A stretch of DNA of 33,436 nucleotides from Oceanobacillus luteolus (GTDB taxonomy: Bacteria; Bacillota; Bacilli; Bacillales; Amphibacillaceae): assembly GCF_023715655.1 (NCBI RefSeq), contig NZ_JAMBON010000038.1, positions 1 to 33,436 on the forward strand, given 5' to 3'. Every line of letters starts with the position of its first letter. Positions within the stretch are counted from its first letter, which is position 1. The notes under the pieces were generated by a model. It had not been told where the DNA came from and made no database searches. It saw only the letters and a list, made by a program, of their open reading frames with translations. Made by a program: the position numbers and the translations under genes. Positions 7,673-16,714 of this stretch are shown here, piece after piece.

Positions 7673-9847
7673 ATGGTTGGATATGTAGAGACAGGCAGGC
7701 TTCGAGTTGCAAAAGTACTATCTGAGTTTATTAATCAGGAAGCACTTCCTGGAACTGGACTTGACCGTAATCGTTTTTGGGATGATTTTGGAAAACTCGT
7801 ATCTGATTTGACTCCAAAGAATAAAGCGTTGTTGGCAGAGCGAAACAATATGCAGAAGAAGATTGACGCTTGGCATAAAGAAAATAAGACAATTAATCTA
7901 AATGAATATAGAGCCTTTCTGGAAGATATCGGTTATCTTGAAAAGCCAGTGGAAGATTTTACAATCGAGACGGAGAACATTGATGATGTCATCACAAAGC
8001 AAGCTGGTCCACAGCTCGTTGTGCCAATCGATAATGCCCGTTATGCACTGAATGCAGCCAATGCACGCTGGGGTTCCCTCTATGACGCTTTATATGGAAC
8101 GGATGTAATTAGTGAAGAAGGTGGAGCGGAGAAAACTGGTGCGTATAATCCTGTACGTGGTGAAAGGGTTATTGCCTTTGCGAAGAAATTCCTGGATGAG
8201 CATGTTCCTCTTCAGACTGCTTCACATTCGGAAGCGGCAAGTTATGTTGTTGCCAACGAAAGATTGGAAGTCATTCTACATAACGGAGTGAGAACGGAAC
8301 TGAAAGATACTTCCCAATTTGTAGGTTACCAAGGAACAGAATCAGACCCTGCAGCTGTATTATTGAAAAATAATGGATTGCATATCGAAATCCAAATCGA
8401 CCGTGATCATGTGATTGGAAAAATGGACACTGCAGGTGTGAAAGATGTTTATTTAGAATCGGCACTGTCTTGTATTATGGATTGTGAGGATTCTGTAGCA
8501 GCGGTTGATGCAGAGGACAAAACACTTGTATATCGAAACTGGCTTGGCTTAAATAAGGGGGACCTTTATGTCAAGTTCCTTAAAGGCGGGAGAGAAGTCA
8601 CCCGCAGCTTGAATCCAGATCGGGAGTATACTAATCCCAAAGGTGAAAAGTTCACTCTTTCTGGCCGTACACTCATGTTTGTACGGAATGTCGGACACTT
8701 GATGACGACGAACGCGATTCTAGATGAAAATGGAGAGGAAATACCTGAAGGGATTATGGATGCTGTGTTTACAAGCTTAATAGCAAAACATAATCTCATA
8801 GGAAATGGTATGTACCAAAACTCTGCTAAGGGCTCTATGTATATAGTAAAACCAAAAATGCATGGTTCCAAGGAGGTAGCATTTGCGGATGAGTTATTCA
8901 GCCGTGTAGAAGAAATGCTTGACCTCGAAAGGAATACTTTAAAGATTGGTGTCATGGATGAGGAACGGCGCACCAGCCTGAATTTGAAAAATTGTATTTA
9001 TGAAGTGAAAGAAAGAATTGCATTTATTAACACAGGATTTCTTGACCGTACCGGTGATGAGATTCATACGTCAATGGAAGCTGGACCGATGCTCCGAAAA
9101 GGTAATATGAAAACCTCTACTTGGCTGGATGCTTATGAGAAAAATAATGTCAGTACAGGTCTTCATGCTGGACTGAAAGGAAAAGCACAAATTGGTAAAG
9201 GGATGTGGGCGATGCCTGATTTGATGGCTGACATGCTGGAGCAAAAAGTCAACCATGTAAAGGCAGGTGGAAACACTGCATGGGTACCATCGCCCACAGC
9301 GGCAACTTTGCATGCGATCCATTATCATCAAATTGATGTGAATAAAGTTCAAGACAATCTTCAAAGAGAAATAACAGATTATCAGAATGATATTTTACAA
9401 ATACCATTGGCAAAAAATCCGAGCTGGTCAGCTGAAGAAATCCAAGAAGAGCTTGATAACAGTGCCCAAACATTACTTGGTTATGTCGTTCGCTGGGTAG
9501 ATCAAGGTGTTGGTTGCTCAAAAGTGCCGGATATTAATCATGTCGGGCTTATGGAGGACCGTGCTACCTTGAGAATTTCGAGCCAGATGCTCGCAAATTG
9601 GTTGCATCACGGCATTTGTACAGAGGATCAATTGATGGATACACTAAAACGTATGGCTAAAGTCGTTGATGAGCAAAATGCTGGTGATCCGGCATACCGT
9701 CCAATGTCTCCTAACTTTGATGATTCGGTTGCATTTCAGGCTGCATGTGATTTAGTTTTTAAAGGAACAGAGCAGCCTAATGGCTATACGGAACCAATTT
9801 TGCATCGTCGCAGAATAGAAGCGAAAGAGAAAATTACAGTTCAATAA
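7673..9847 (+). CDS. glcB: Malate synthase G
   Basis: Condenses glyoxylate with acetyl-CoA to give malate and CoA in the cytosol, the entry of glycolate carbon into the citric-acid cycle. The 724 residues equal the length of E. coli GlcB (723) and align along the whole protein: [12 protein letters not shown], the catalytic-site Arg in [10 protein letters not shown], the metal-binding region [24 protein letters not shown], the cysteine in GCSKVPD and the catalytic-base region [14 protein letters not shown] use the ATG at 7673 behind GGTGGAGG. An in-frame ATG at 7649 also has a GAGAGG site, but its extra eight residues are not family-like. It stands divergent to the LysR gene and upstream of glcEFD, and is presumably induced with them. 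Confidence 0.97.
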   Translation: MVGYVETGRLRVAKVLSEFINQEALPGTGLDRNRFWDDFGKLVSDLTPKNKALLAERNNMQKKIDAWHKENKTINLNEYRAFLEDIGYLEKPVEDFTIETENIDDVITKQAGPQLVVPIDNARYALNAANARWGSLYDALYGTDVISEEGGAEKTGAYNPVRGERVIAFAKKFLDEHVPLQTASHSEAASYVVANERLEVILHNGVRTELKDTSQFVGYQGTESDPAAVLLKNNGLHIEIQIDRDHVIGKMDTAGVKDVYLESALSCIMDCEDSVAAVDAEDKTLVYRNWLGLNKGDLYVKFLKGGREVTRSLNPDREYTNPKGEKFTLSGRTLMFVRNVGHLMTTNAILDENGEEIPEGIMDAVFTSLIAKHNLIGNGMYQNSAKGSMYIVKPKMHGSKEVAFADELFSRVEEMLDLERNTLKIGVMDEERRTSLNLKNCIYEVKERIAFINTGFLDRTGDEIHTSMEAGPMLRKGNMKTSTWLDAYEKNNVSTGLHAGLKGKAQIGKGMWAMPDLMADMLEQKVNHVKAGGNTAWVPSPTAATLHAIHYHQIDVNKVQDNLQREITDYQNDILQIPLAKNPSWSAEEIQEELDNSAQTLLGYVVRWVDQGVGCSKVPDINHVGLMEDRATLRISSQMLANWLHHGICTEDQLMDTLKRMAKVVDEQNAGDPAYRPMSPNFDDSVAFQAACDLVFKGTEQPNGYTEPILHRRRIEAKEKITVQ

Positions 9848-9857
9848 TTTCATCTAT

Positions 9858-9875
9858 GCCCCCGTTCAAGGGGGC
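9858..9875 (+). terminator. GC-rich hairpin after malate synthase
   Basis: Six-bp stem GCCCCC/GGGGGC with loop GTTCAA, ten bases past the stop. No T-run follows, so it may be a weak or factor-dependent stop or an RNA 3' end stabilizer. Confidence 0.45.
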
Positions 9876-9952
9876 TATCCATACCCATTCTAACTATCAT
9901 ATTTAATTCCCCTAACGAGATTTGCTATATTTAAGGTCAAAGTATCTTGACT

Positions 9953-9981
9953 TTGACTAAGGATAAAGGATAATCTATAGT
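9953..9981 (+). promoter_or_regulatory. Promoter of glcEFD with overlapping inverted repeat
   Basis: TTGACT (9953-9958), a 17-base spacer and TATAGT (9976-9981). An inverted repeat GTCAAAG-N8-CTTTGAC (9936-9942, 9951-9957) overlaps the -35 and is a candidate operator. The 303 bases between malate synthase and glcE hold these sites, the hairpin at 9858 and the cre-like sequence at 10090; I see no gene there. Confidence 0.55.
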
Positions 9982-10089
9982 TAGATTTATCAGAAAACAA
10001 TATGAAATTAAAATCTTCGTTAAATGAATCGGATGAGAACAGCAGATCTAGTCGTTAATTTTTTTTTAATAGCGCAAAAAACATTGAAT

Positions 10090-10103
10090 GGACAACGCTT
10101 ACA
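10090..10103 (+). promoter_or_regulatory. cre-like site in the glcEFD leader
   Basis: GGACAACGCTTACA matches the CcpA consensus TGWAANCGNTNWCA except at positions one and four; the right half is perfect. It lies about 100 bases downstream of the predicted transcription start, where CcpA could act as a roadblock. Weaker than the lctP site. Confidence 0.35.
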
Positions 10104-10150
10104 TTTCGTCGAGGGAAGACCAAACCATTTGTTCAGGAGGGGGAAGTCGT

Positions 10151-11467
10151 ATGATTCAATCTGGCACTGAAAGTATATTACCAAAAGAACAAATAATAGA
10201 AGTGGATGAACCAGATCATCTCCTTGGCAATGGAGGTGTGCAAATCATGGAAGCCTATTCCGAAGAGGATATTTCCAAAGTGCTCACCTATGCCTATGAA
10301 AATGAGAAAACAGTCAATGTGATTTCTGGTGGAACGAAGAGAGGCTTTGGAGGGGAAACGGAAAAGGCAGATATATTATTGTCGCTTAAACACTATACAG
10401 GCATTGTGGAACATTCCGCAGGGGACCTTACAATGACAGTGAGGCCTGGAACGACGCTCAAAGAGATTGATGAAGAACTGGCCAAAAGCGGGCAATTTGT
10501 CGCGCTTGATACGCCTTGGCCTGAATTGGCGACCATCGGGGGAATCATTTCTGCTAATGATAGTGGACCGAAGCGGTTGCTTTATGGGTCTGCGAGAGAT
10601 TTAGTGATCGGGCTACGAATCGTATACGCAGATGGCAGGGTAATCCGTACCGGGGGAAAAGTAGTGAAGAATGTTGCCGGTTATGATATGAATAAGCTTT
10701 TTATCGGTGCGATGGGAACACTTGGAGTGATAAGTGAAATTACGATTAAATTGCGTCCGCTTCCTAAATTTGAAGGACTTTCGTTGATTCATTTTCCTGA
10801 AGGAAGTGAATCTGAGATACGTAATTTCGCCGTTTCACTGCTTGATTCGATGATGGAGCCAGTGACATTGGAATTATTATCTCCATCACTTGCTGAAACA
10901 TTAACTGGGAAGAACTCCCACACTCTAGCAATCGCATTTGAAGATAGGCAGAAGGCAGTTCTGGAGCAAGAAAAGTGGATAAAGGAAAATCTGCCAGCAA
11001 ATGTGGTACATACCGTAATTCATCAAGAGCAAGCGCAAAAGTGGTGGGAAGACTTCCGGCATATCGGCCCAAACGGCCATAATGATGACAATATCGATGC
11101 CCATACTATGGCGGCTTTGAAAATTGGAAGCAATAACCTGGATGTACTTGTTAATCTGCAAACTGCAGAAAGACTCGCTGAAACCCACCATGTAACCATC
11201 GAAGGCCACGGTGGTTTAGGACATGGCATTTCACGCATATTTGTTAAAGGTCAACCGGAAGATATCGTTCAGTTCATTACAGAATTTAGAGAAAAAGTAG
11301 AGCAAAGGTTTGGTTATGTTGTTTGTACCCATCTGCCTTTTAGGTTAAGGGAAACTGTCCAAGTTTGGGGAGAGAAGCCAGCATATTTCGCACTTCTGGA
11401 AGGGATAAAAGCAACAAATGATGCAAAACGGATCCTGAACAGAAATAGATATATAGGAGGAATATGA
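10151..11467 (+). CDS. glcE: Glycolate oxidase subunit GlcE, FAD-binding
   Basis: One of two flavin subunits of the glycolate oxidase (dehydrogenase) complex that oxidizes glycolate to glyoxylate. An FAD-binding type 4 (PCMH) domain covers about residues 30-210: ISGGTKRGFGG, TVRPGTTLKEID, GGIISANDSGPKR and the GlcE hallmark GGKVVKNVAGYDMNKLF; the C-terminus ends with the RNRYIGGI type of tail. At 438 residues it is longer than E. coli GlcE (350). I start it at 10151 because AGGAGGGGG lies ten bases before; an in-frame ATG at 10088 has no ribosome site. The ribosome site of glcF is inside its last codons. B. subtilis has only GlcD and GlcF (YsfC, YsfD), so a GlcE here is notable. Confidence 0.9.
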   Translation: MIQSGTESILPKEQIIEVDEPDHLLGNGGVQIMEAYSEEDISKVLTYAYENEKTVNVISGGTKRGFGGETEKADILLSLKHYTGIVEHSAGDLTMTVRPGTTLKEIDEELAKSGQFVALDTPWPELATIGGIISANDSGPKRLLYGSARDLVIGLRIVYADGRVIRTGGKVVKNVAGYDMNKLFIGAMGTLGVISEITIKLRPLPKFEGLSLIHFPEGSESEIRNFAVSLLDSMMEPVTLELLSPSLAETLTGKNSHTLAIAFEDRQKAVLEQEKWIKENLPANVVHTVIHQEQAQKWWEDFRHIGPNGHNDDNIDAHTMAALKIGSNNLDVLVNLQTAERLAETHHVTIEGHGGLGHGISRIFVKGQPEDIVQFITEFREKVEQRFGYVVCTHLPFRLRETVQVWGEKPAYFALLEGIKATNDAKRILNRNRYIGGI

Positions 11468-11468
11468 T

Positions 11469-12848
11469 ATGAACGTGGGTGAAAAAGAAAGAGAGACAGT
11501 GAACCTTGTCAGTATGTTGGAAAATAAGGGGCCAGCCTGTGAAACTAAGACACTCGGAAACTATCTCTGGGATGACTTACCTGATCCAGATAAATGGGCA
11601 GATTGTGTCCATTGTGGTATGTGTCTGGAAGCATGTCCAACATACCAAGAAACAGGGGAAGAGCAACATTCACCTAGAGGGCGGGTTTACTTAATAAAGG
11701 CAGTGGCAGAAGGGAAAATTGATATCAATGAAGCTTTCGCCAAGCCAGTATTCGATTGTCTGGATTGCAGGGCATGTGAAACAGCTTGTCCAGCGGATGT
11801 TCAAGTCGGCGGCTTGATTGAGGAGGCACGCGGACAAATTCGTCAGGCAATGCCGTTAACCGGTGTTAAAGGGGTTGTCAGTAAAACCGTATTAAATGGG
11901 ATTTTCCCTAACAAGAAAAGGCTGGATAGACTGGGGGGATTCATGAGGTTTTATCAGAAGAGCGGTCTGCAGAAAGTCGCTCGAAAAACTGGAGTTCTCA
12001 ATGTCATGCCAAGTCATATGAAAGAGATGGAAGCAATTCTTCCAGAAGTTGGGAAACCGGTGCTTGGCAGATACCCGGAAGAAGTGCCGGCCGAGGGTGA
12101 ATCCAAAGGGAAGGTTGGCATGCTGACAGGATGTGTTATGGATGTCATGTTCAGTGATGTGAATGAAGCGACCATTCGTGTCTTGAACCATAATGGCTAT
12201 GATGTCGGATTGCCGAAGCAACAGGGATGTTGTGGTGCACTGCATATTCACGCAGGTGATAGGGAAACCGGGAAAGAACTCGCTAAAAAGAACATAGAAG
12301 CTTTTAAAGATTACGATAAGGTGCTTGTCAACGCAGCTGGATGCGGCTGCGCGCTCCAAGAGTATGATGAGTTGTTCCGTAATGATCCGGAAATGCTGCC
12401 GCTTGCTGAGGAATTTTCTGCGAAAGTGGAAGATGTCTCCAAATTCCTATATGACAATGATTTCAAGCGGCCAGAATCTGAAATCAATACAAAAATTACG
12501 TATCATGATGCATGCCATCTGGCGCACGGACAAGGGGTCCGCTTTGAGCCACGTCAGCTCTTGAAAGAAATCCCAGGTGTGGAAATGGTTGATTTACCTG
12601 ATGCGGATCGATGCTGTGGCAGTGCCGGAATTTACAATCTTACTCATCCGGAAATGGCAGGAAAATTGCTTGACCGGAAAATCGATGACATACCAGAAAA
12701 TGTTGAGATGATTTCCATGGGGAATCCTGGCTGCATGCTGCAAATTGCAATGGGAGTCGAGAAGCACGGACGCAGTGAAAAGGTTGTTCATACGGTGCAA
12801 CTGCTGGACTGGGCTTATGAAAAGGATAAACAGCAAGTGAAATCATAA
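11469..12848 (+). CDS. glcF: Glycolate oxidase iron-sulfur subunit GlcF
   Basis: Electron-transfer subunit of glycolate oxidase (459 residues). Two 4Fe-4S clusters lie at the N-terminus: C46-x2-C49-x2-C52-x3-CP(56) and C97-x2-C100-x2-C103-x3-CP(107). Two CCG domains follow, with KQQGCCGALH in the first and DADRCCGSAG in the second, each preceded by conserved cysteine patterns (LTGCVMD, YHDACHLAHGQG). The ATG starts two bases after the glcE stop and AGGAGG sits within the end of glcE. It presumably passes electrons from the GlcD/GlcE flavins to the quinone pool at the membrane. All cluster ligands are intact. Confidence 0.96.
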   Translation: MNVGEKERETVNLVSMLENKGPACETKTLGNYLWDDLPDPDKWADCVHCGMCLEACPTYQETGEEQHSPRGRVYLIKAVAEGKIDINEAFAKPVFDCLDCRACETACPADVQVGGLIEEARGQIRQAMPLTGVKGVVSKTVLNGIFPNKKRLDRLGGFMRFYQKSGLQKVARKTGVLNVMPSHMKEMEAILPEVGKPVLGRYPEEVPAEGESKGKVGMLTGCVMDVMFSDVNEATIRVLNHNGYDVGLPKQQGCCGALHIHAGDRETGKELAKKNIEAFKDYDKVLVNAAGCGCALQEYDELFRNDPEMLPLAEEFSAKVEDVSKFLYDNDFKRPESEINTKITYHDACHLAHGQGVRFEPRQLLKEIPGVEMVDLPDADRCCGSAGIYNLTHPEMAGKLLDRKIDDIPENVEMISMGNPGCMLQIAMGVEKHGRSEKVVHTVQLLDWAYEKDKQQVKS

Positions 12849-12858
12849 CCTGAGGGGG

Positions 12859-14331
12859 GTGTTTGATTTGTTTGGAAGAAAGCGTAAAATAAAAACTTCG
12901 GATCCGTTGGTTCGTAAATTGATGGATATTGTCGGAGAAAGTGAAGTACTATTTGAAAAAGAAGATTTAGTCGCTTATGAATGTGATGGCTATACGATGT
13001 ATAAAGGTATGCCGCGAGCTGTTGTATTTGTGCACGATACACAAGAGGTCTCCGATGTAGTGAAATGTTTGAACGAAGCAGAAGTCCCGTATATCGCGAG
13101 GGGAGCAGGAACAGGCTTGAGTGGAGGCGCAACACCTCTTGGCGGAGAAGTGATCATCAGTTTGGTGAGAATGAAGCGGATGCTTCATCTTGACCTTGAG
13201 AACCGAAAAGCTGTGGTGGAACCAGGTTACATCAATCTCAAGCTTACCCAATCTATTTCGGATAAAGGCTACTATTATGCTCCTGATCCATCAAGTCAAT
13301 ATGCGTGCACCATTGGCGGAAATGTCGCCGAAAACTCTGGCGGCGCCCACTGTCTAAAATATGGAGTAACGACTAACCACATCCTTGGACTGGAGGTTGT
13401 ACTTCCTAGCGGTGAAATTGTCGATATCGGAGTAGAGGGGGTTCCGGACCTGCCAGGTTATGATCTGCTTGGCCTGTTGACTGGTTCTGAAGGTACACTT
13501 GGTATTGTGACTAAGGTTACAGTAAAAGTTCTAAAGAACCCGGAAGGAAAGAAAACAGTACTTGCCTATTATGATGATATCGATGATGCAAGTCAGGCTG
13601 TATCTGACATTATCGCCGCAGGCATCATTCCGGCAGCACTGGAAATGATGGATCAAGTCGCAATTGAAGGAGTGGAGTCTGCCGCTTATCCGGTAGGACA
13701 CCCAAGAGATATTGCTGCATTTCTGTTGATTGAAGTGGATGGAATTGAGGCGGGAATTGATGACCAGATTGAGGAAATCTTGACTGTTTGTAAACAGAAT
13801 AACGTGAGAGAAGTAAAAGTTGCTAAAGATGAGGCTGAACGTGCCCTATGGTGGGCAAACCGCAAGATGGGCTTCGGTGCAATGGGAGCAATCTCTCCAG
13901 ACTACCTGGTTCAAGATGGGGTAATCCCGAGAACCCGATTACCGGAGGTTTTAGCGGAAATCAGGGAAATCAGCAGGAAATATAATCTTCGTATAGCAAA
14001 TATTTTCCATGCAGGTGATGGAAATCTTCATCCGCTTATATTGTATGATGCAAGTGTCCCAGGAGAAAGTGAACGTGCATCCAAAGCAGGTTCAGAATGT
14101 TTGAAAGTCTGTGCGGATGTAGGTGGATCTATTACAGGGGAACATGGGGTAGGTATTGAGAAATCAGCCGAAATGCGTTTTATCTTTACGGATGAAGAAT
14201 TAGAGGCACAAACAAATATCCGTGAGGTATTTAATCCGCAAGACTTGTTGAATCCAGGCAAGCTCTTCCCGCAGCCGGGACGCTGTGTGGAAGTGAAAAG
14301 GGCAAATCAAGATGAAGTTCAACTCGTCTAA
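12859..14331 (+). CDS. glcD: Glycolate oxidase subunit GlcD, FAD-linked catalytic subunit
   Basis: Flavoprotein that oxidizes glycolate (and often D-lactate) to the 2-oxo acid. The 490 residues comprise an FAD type 4 domain with RGAGTGLSGGATP, YYAPDPSSQ, TIGGNVAENSGG and LTGSEGTLGIVT, then a C-terminal FAD-oxidase domain with NIFHAGDGNLHPLI and GGSITGEHGVG, where the histidines are expected to be active-site residues. It ends with LLNPGKLFP, as in the family. The reading frame opens at GTG 12859 directly against a GAGGGGGG site; the in-frame TTG at 12868 has better spacing, so the true start is uncertain by three residues. It closes the glcE-glcF-glcD operon, ten bases after glcF. Confidence 0.95.
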   Translation: MFDLFGRKRKIKTSDPLVRKLMDIVGESEVLFEKEDLVAYECDGYTMYKGMPRAVVFVHDTQEVSDVVKCLNEAEVPYIARGAGTGLSGGATPLGGEVIISLVRMKRMLHLDLENRKAVVEPGYINLKLTQSISDKGYYYAPDPSSQYACTIGGNVAENSGGAHCLKYGVTTNHILGLEVVLPSGEIVDIGVEGVPDLPGYDLLGLLTGSEGTLGIVTKVTVKVLKNPEGKKTVLAYYDDIDDASQAVSDIIAAGIIPAALEMMDQVAIEGVESAAYPVGHPRDIAAFLLIEVDGIEAGIDDQIEEILTVCKQNNVREVKVAKDEAERALWWANRKMGFGAMGAISPDYLVQDGVIPRTRLPEVLAEIREISRKYNLRIANIFHAGDGNLHPLILYDASVPGESERASKAGSECLKVCADVGGSITGEHGVGIEKSAEMRFIFTDEELEAQTNIREVFNPQDLLNPGKLFPQPGRCVEVKRANQDEVQLV

Positions 14332-14352
14332 TGGGTGAATTTAATTCTATTA

Positions 14353-14391
14353 GGGAAACGACTCGACGCTAAAGCTGTCGTGTTGTTTCCT
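14353..14391 (+). terminator. Hairpin after glcD
   Basis: About 15-bp stem with two G-U pairs and one mismatch (left arm 14353-14367, right arm 14377-14391). No T-run follows. Probably marks the 3' end of the glcEFD transcript. Confidence 0.5.
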
Positions 14392-14470
14392 GAATAAAAA
14401 TCAGTTGAATAGATTGGTTTTGCCGTTTGATTCTAAGTTAAACCGCGGAACTTAATAAATATGTTTATTT

Positions 14471-14500
14471 TTGAAATCGCTTACAATTTATGTATATAAC
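14471..14500 (+). promoter_or_regulatory. lctP promoter with a perfect cre site
   Basis: TTGAAA (14471-14476) and TATATAAC (14493-14500; spacer 16-18) form a SigA-type promoter. TGAAATCGCTTACA (14472-14485) fits the CcpA operator consensus TGWAANCGNTNWCA at every position and covers the -35, so glucose should repress the permease. The 377-base stretch 14332-14708 holds this promoter, the hairpins at 14353 and 14636 and no convincing gene. Confidence 0.75.
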
Positions 14501-14635
14501 TATGAATCTATGAACAGGGCACAGTGCTGAAATGAAGAAAGGGATGAAGTTAGATGTGAAATAAATGAACTGGCATATGTTTGAAATCCAGTACAACAAG
14601 AAGCAACATAACAAAATGGAGGAAAACCCCAATAT

Positions 14636-14685
14636 TACATTAAACAACACTATTACATCTAAAAAGTAATAAGTTGTTTAATATA
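14636..14685 (+). promoter_or_regulatory. Stem-loop just upstream of the lctP ribosome site
   Basis: Outer arms ATTAAACAAC (14639-14648) and GTTGTTTAAT (14673-14682) enclose inner arms TATTAC/GTAATA (14651-14656, 14666-14671); a further TTA/TTA-type extension is possible. The AAGGAGG of lctP begins about ten bases later. No T-run follows, so it is not a terminator. Its position near the end of a roughly 200-base leader suggests RNA stability or translation control (inference). Confidence 0.5.
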
Positions 14686-14708
14686 AATGAATACAAGGAG
14701 GGAAAAAA

Positions 14709-16475
14709 ATGGGGGTAGGAATGTTAGCTATTCTAGCGTTACTTCCGATTATTGTTGTTGCAATCTTTTTAGTAGGATTGAAGTGGCCGGCGAGTAAGGC
14801 GATGCCACTGTCCTACATTGTCGCAGTGCTTTTAGCTTTATTTGTCTGGGATGTAGCCTTTCCACAAGTCGCTGCTGCCTCTGTCCATGGTTTGGTTGTT
14901 GCTGTTACGTTATTATTTATTATATTCGGAGCTATTTTGGTATTGAACACACTACAGGAAAGTGGAGGTTTGCACACGATACGTCGCGGATTTACCGATA
15001 TTTCTCCGGATCGGCGAATCCAAGTCATTATCATTGCCTGGTTATTCGGTTCATTTATTGAAGGTTCAGCTGGATTTGGTACACCGGCAGCCGTTGCAGT
15101 ACCATTAATGGTTGGGCTTGGCTTTCCGGCAATGGCTGCGGTTGTCGCTGGTATGATTATTCAAAGTACACCAGTATCGTTCGGAGCTGTGGGGACACCA
15201 ATGATTGTTGGGGTAGGCACTGGAGTTGCGCCGCTTACGGAAATTTCAGATGTGTCGGCATTCGTATTTGAAGCTGCCACCAAAGTAGCGACACTTCATT
15301 TAATTGCAGGATTGTTGATACCTTTATTTTTAGTTGGTATCTTAACTAAATTCTTCGGGAAAAATAAGTCATTCAGTGAAGGTTTAAAAGTATGGAAGTT
15401 TGCATTATTTGCAGCTCTTGCGATGACTATACCATATATTATAGTTGCATTTTTATTAGGTCCTGAATTTCCAGCAATGCTTGGAGGGTTAATAGGATTG
15501 GCAATAGTCATTCCTACTGCCCAAAAAGGTTTCCTTACACCTAAAGGAGACGATGTCTGGGATTTTGAGTCAAAAGATCGTTGGGATCCGACCTGGACTG
15601 GGCGTGTTGAATTAAAAAACAGTGAAATCTATGCAGGTAAAATCAGTATGTGGCGGGCATGGGCCCCATATGTATTGATTGCGGCATTCCTATTAATTTC
15701 GAGATTGACGGTAGCTGGAGATTGGCTAAAGTCTGCCAAGATTGTAATCCCGAATATATTCGGAACAAATATTACATCAACTTGGGAAATCTTATTCTCT
15801 CCAGGATTTATTTTCATTGTTGTTGCAGTAATCACATATTTTATGCACGGCATGAAACCAAGCGATTTTGGCAGAGCATGGAAAGCGTCTTGGAAAACAA
15901 TTGTCGCTGCTAGTACTGCACTTGTGTTTACTGTTCCAATGGTGCAGGTATTTATTAATACAGCTGGTGGTGGAGCTGGTTATCCGGAAATGCCGATTGC
16001 TTTAGCTGAAGGTGTGGCAAATCTGGCAGGTTCTGTGTATCCGATTTTTGCAACATTTATTGGAGGAATTGGGGCATTTGTAGCTGGAAGTAATACAGTC
16101 AGTAATATGATGTTCTCTTACTTCCAATACGGAGTTGGTGAGCGAATTGGTGCAGATCCAACATGGATTGTTGCTCTCCAGGCAGTTGGTGGTGCAGCAG
16201 GTAACATGATTTGTGTGCATAACGTTGTTGCGGCATCGGCTGTTGTTGGACTAATTGGTAAAGAAGGTCATGTTATACGTAAAACGCTTCTGCCGTTTTT
16301 CTATTATGCGCTTTTAGCAGGGTCCATCGGATATTCCATTATATGGACAGCAGAGAAAGGAATATTCAATATCGGCTCAATCATAGCAATCATCATCTGG
16401 ACCATTGCCATTTATATTATTGCCACAAATAATAAGCGGTTGAATGAACTCGGAGGAAAGAGGAAAAGTGCATAA
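14709..16475 (+). CDS. lctP: Lactate/glycolate permease, LctP/LldP/GlcA family
   Basis: Proton-coupled 2-hydroxy-acid permease of the lactate permease family in the cytoplasmic membrane, importing lactate, glycolate or both. The 588 residues have about 12-14 hydrophobic segments and the family blocks [17 protein letters not shown] near residue 114, [23 protein letters not shown] and [11 protein letters not shown]. The ATG has a strong AAGGAGGG site. Because it follows glcEFD directly, a GlcA-like glycolate role is likely, but LutABC in the same window makes lactate equally possible; the family takes both. It has its own CcpA-controlled promoter and its own terminator, so it is a single-gene unit. 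Confidence 0.94.
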   Translation: MGVGMLAILALLPIIVVAIFLVGLKWPASKAMPLSYIVAVLLALFVWDVAFPQVAAASVHGLVVAVTLLFIIFGAILVLNTLQESGGLHTIRRGFTDISPDRRIQVIIIAWLFGSFIEGSAGFGTPAAVAVPLMVGLGFPAMAAVVAGMIIQSTPVSFGAVGTPMIVGVGTGVAPLTEISDVSAFVFEAATKVATLHLIAGLLIPLFLVGILTKFFGKNKSFSEGLKVWKFALFAALAMTIPYIIVAFLLGPEFPAMLGGLIGLAIVIPTAQKGFLTPKGDDVWDFESKDRWDPTWTGRVELKNSEIYAGKISMWRAWAPYVLIAAFLLISRLTVAGDWLKSAKIVIPNIFGTNITSTWEILFSPGFIFIVVAVITYFMHGMKPSDFGRAWKASWKTIVAASTALVFTVPMVQVFINTAGGGAGYPEMPIALAEGVANLAGSVYPIFATFIGGIGAFVAGSNTVSNMMFSYFQYGVGERIGADPTWIVALQAVGGAAGNMICVHNVVAASAVVGLIGKEGHVIRKTLLPFFYYALLAGSIGYSIIWTAEKGIFNIGSIIAIIIWTIAIYIIATNNKRLNELGGKRKSA

Positions 16476-16540
16476 TTCAGCTGCAGGTTCTTGAATAGCC
16501 ATCGTTATTGGTTTTATAAACAGAAAATTATGTATATTTG

Positions 16541-16571
16541 AGACGGGTTATCACCTGTCTTTTTATTTTAC
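16541..16571 (+). terminator. Intrinsic terminator after lctP
   Basis: AGACGGGT-TATC-ACCTGTCT gives an eight-bp stem (one G-U pair) followed by TTTTATTTTA. It ends lctP and also shows that translation of the next gene does not begin upstream of it. Confidence 0.85.
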
Positions 16572-16714
16572 TGGTTGCAAACTTCATAAGCATAGTATTC
16601 AGGAGCTTGAAATTAAATTGTTTCTCATCTCACCTAATATCGAGTCGTAGGATAATATCTACCAATTTAGGGATATTAAAGGGGAATAAAATATTCGTAA
16701 ATGGGGTGGGTGAG

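Noticed and set aside
8566..8973. 135-codon antisense frame inside malate synthase
   Set aside because: Complement of a fully conserved coding region, no ribosome site or family pattern.
10088..10150. Earlier in-frame ATG for glcE
   Set aside because: No ribosome site; AGGAGGGGG stands before the ATG at 10151. The cre-like sequence also lies here.
14602..14669. Short frame of 17 codons before lctP (ATG at 14616)
   Set aside because: No ribosome site, and the sequence is better explained as the leader stem-loop.
16538..16714. 59-codon N-terminal extension of the GH3 gene
   Set aside because: It begins inside the lctP terminator, lacks a ribosome site and would hide the clear signal peptide that starts at 16715.
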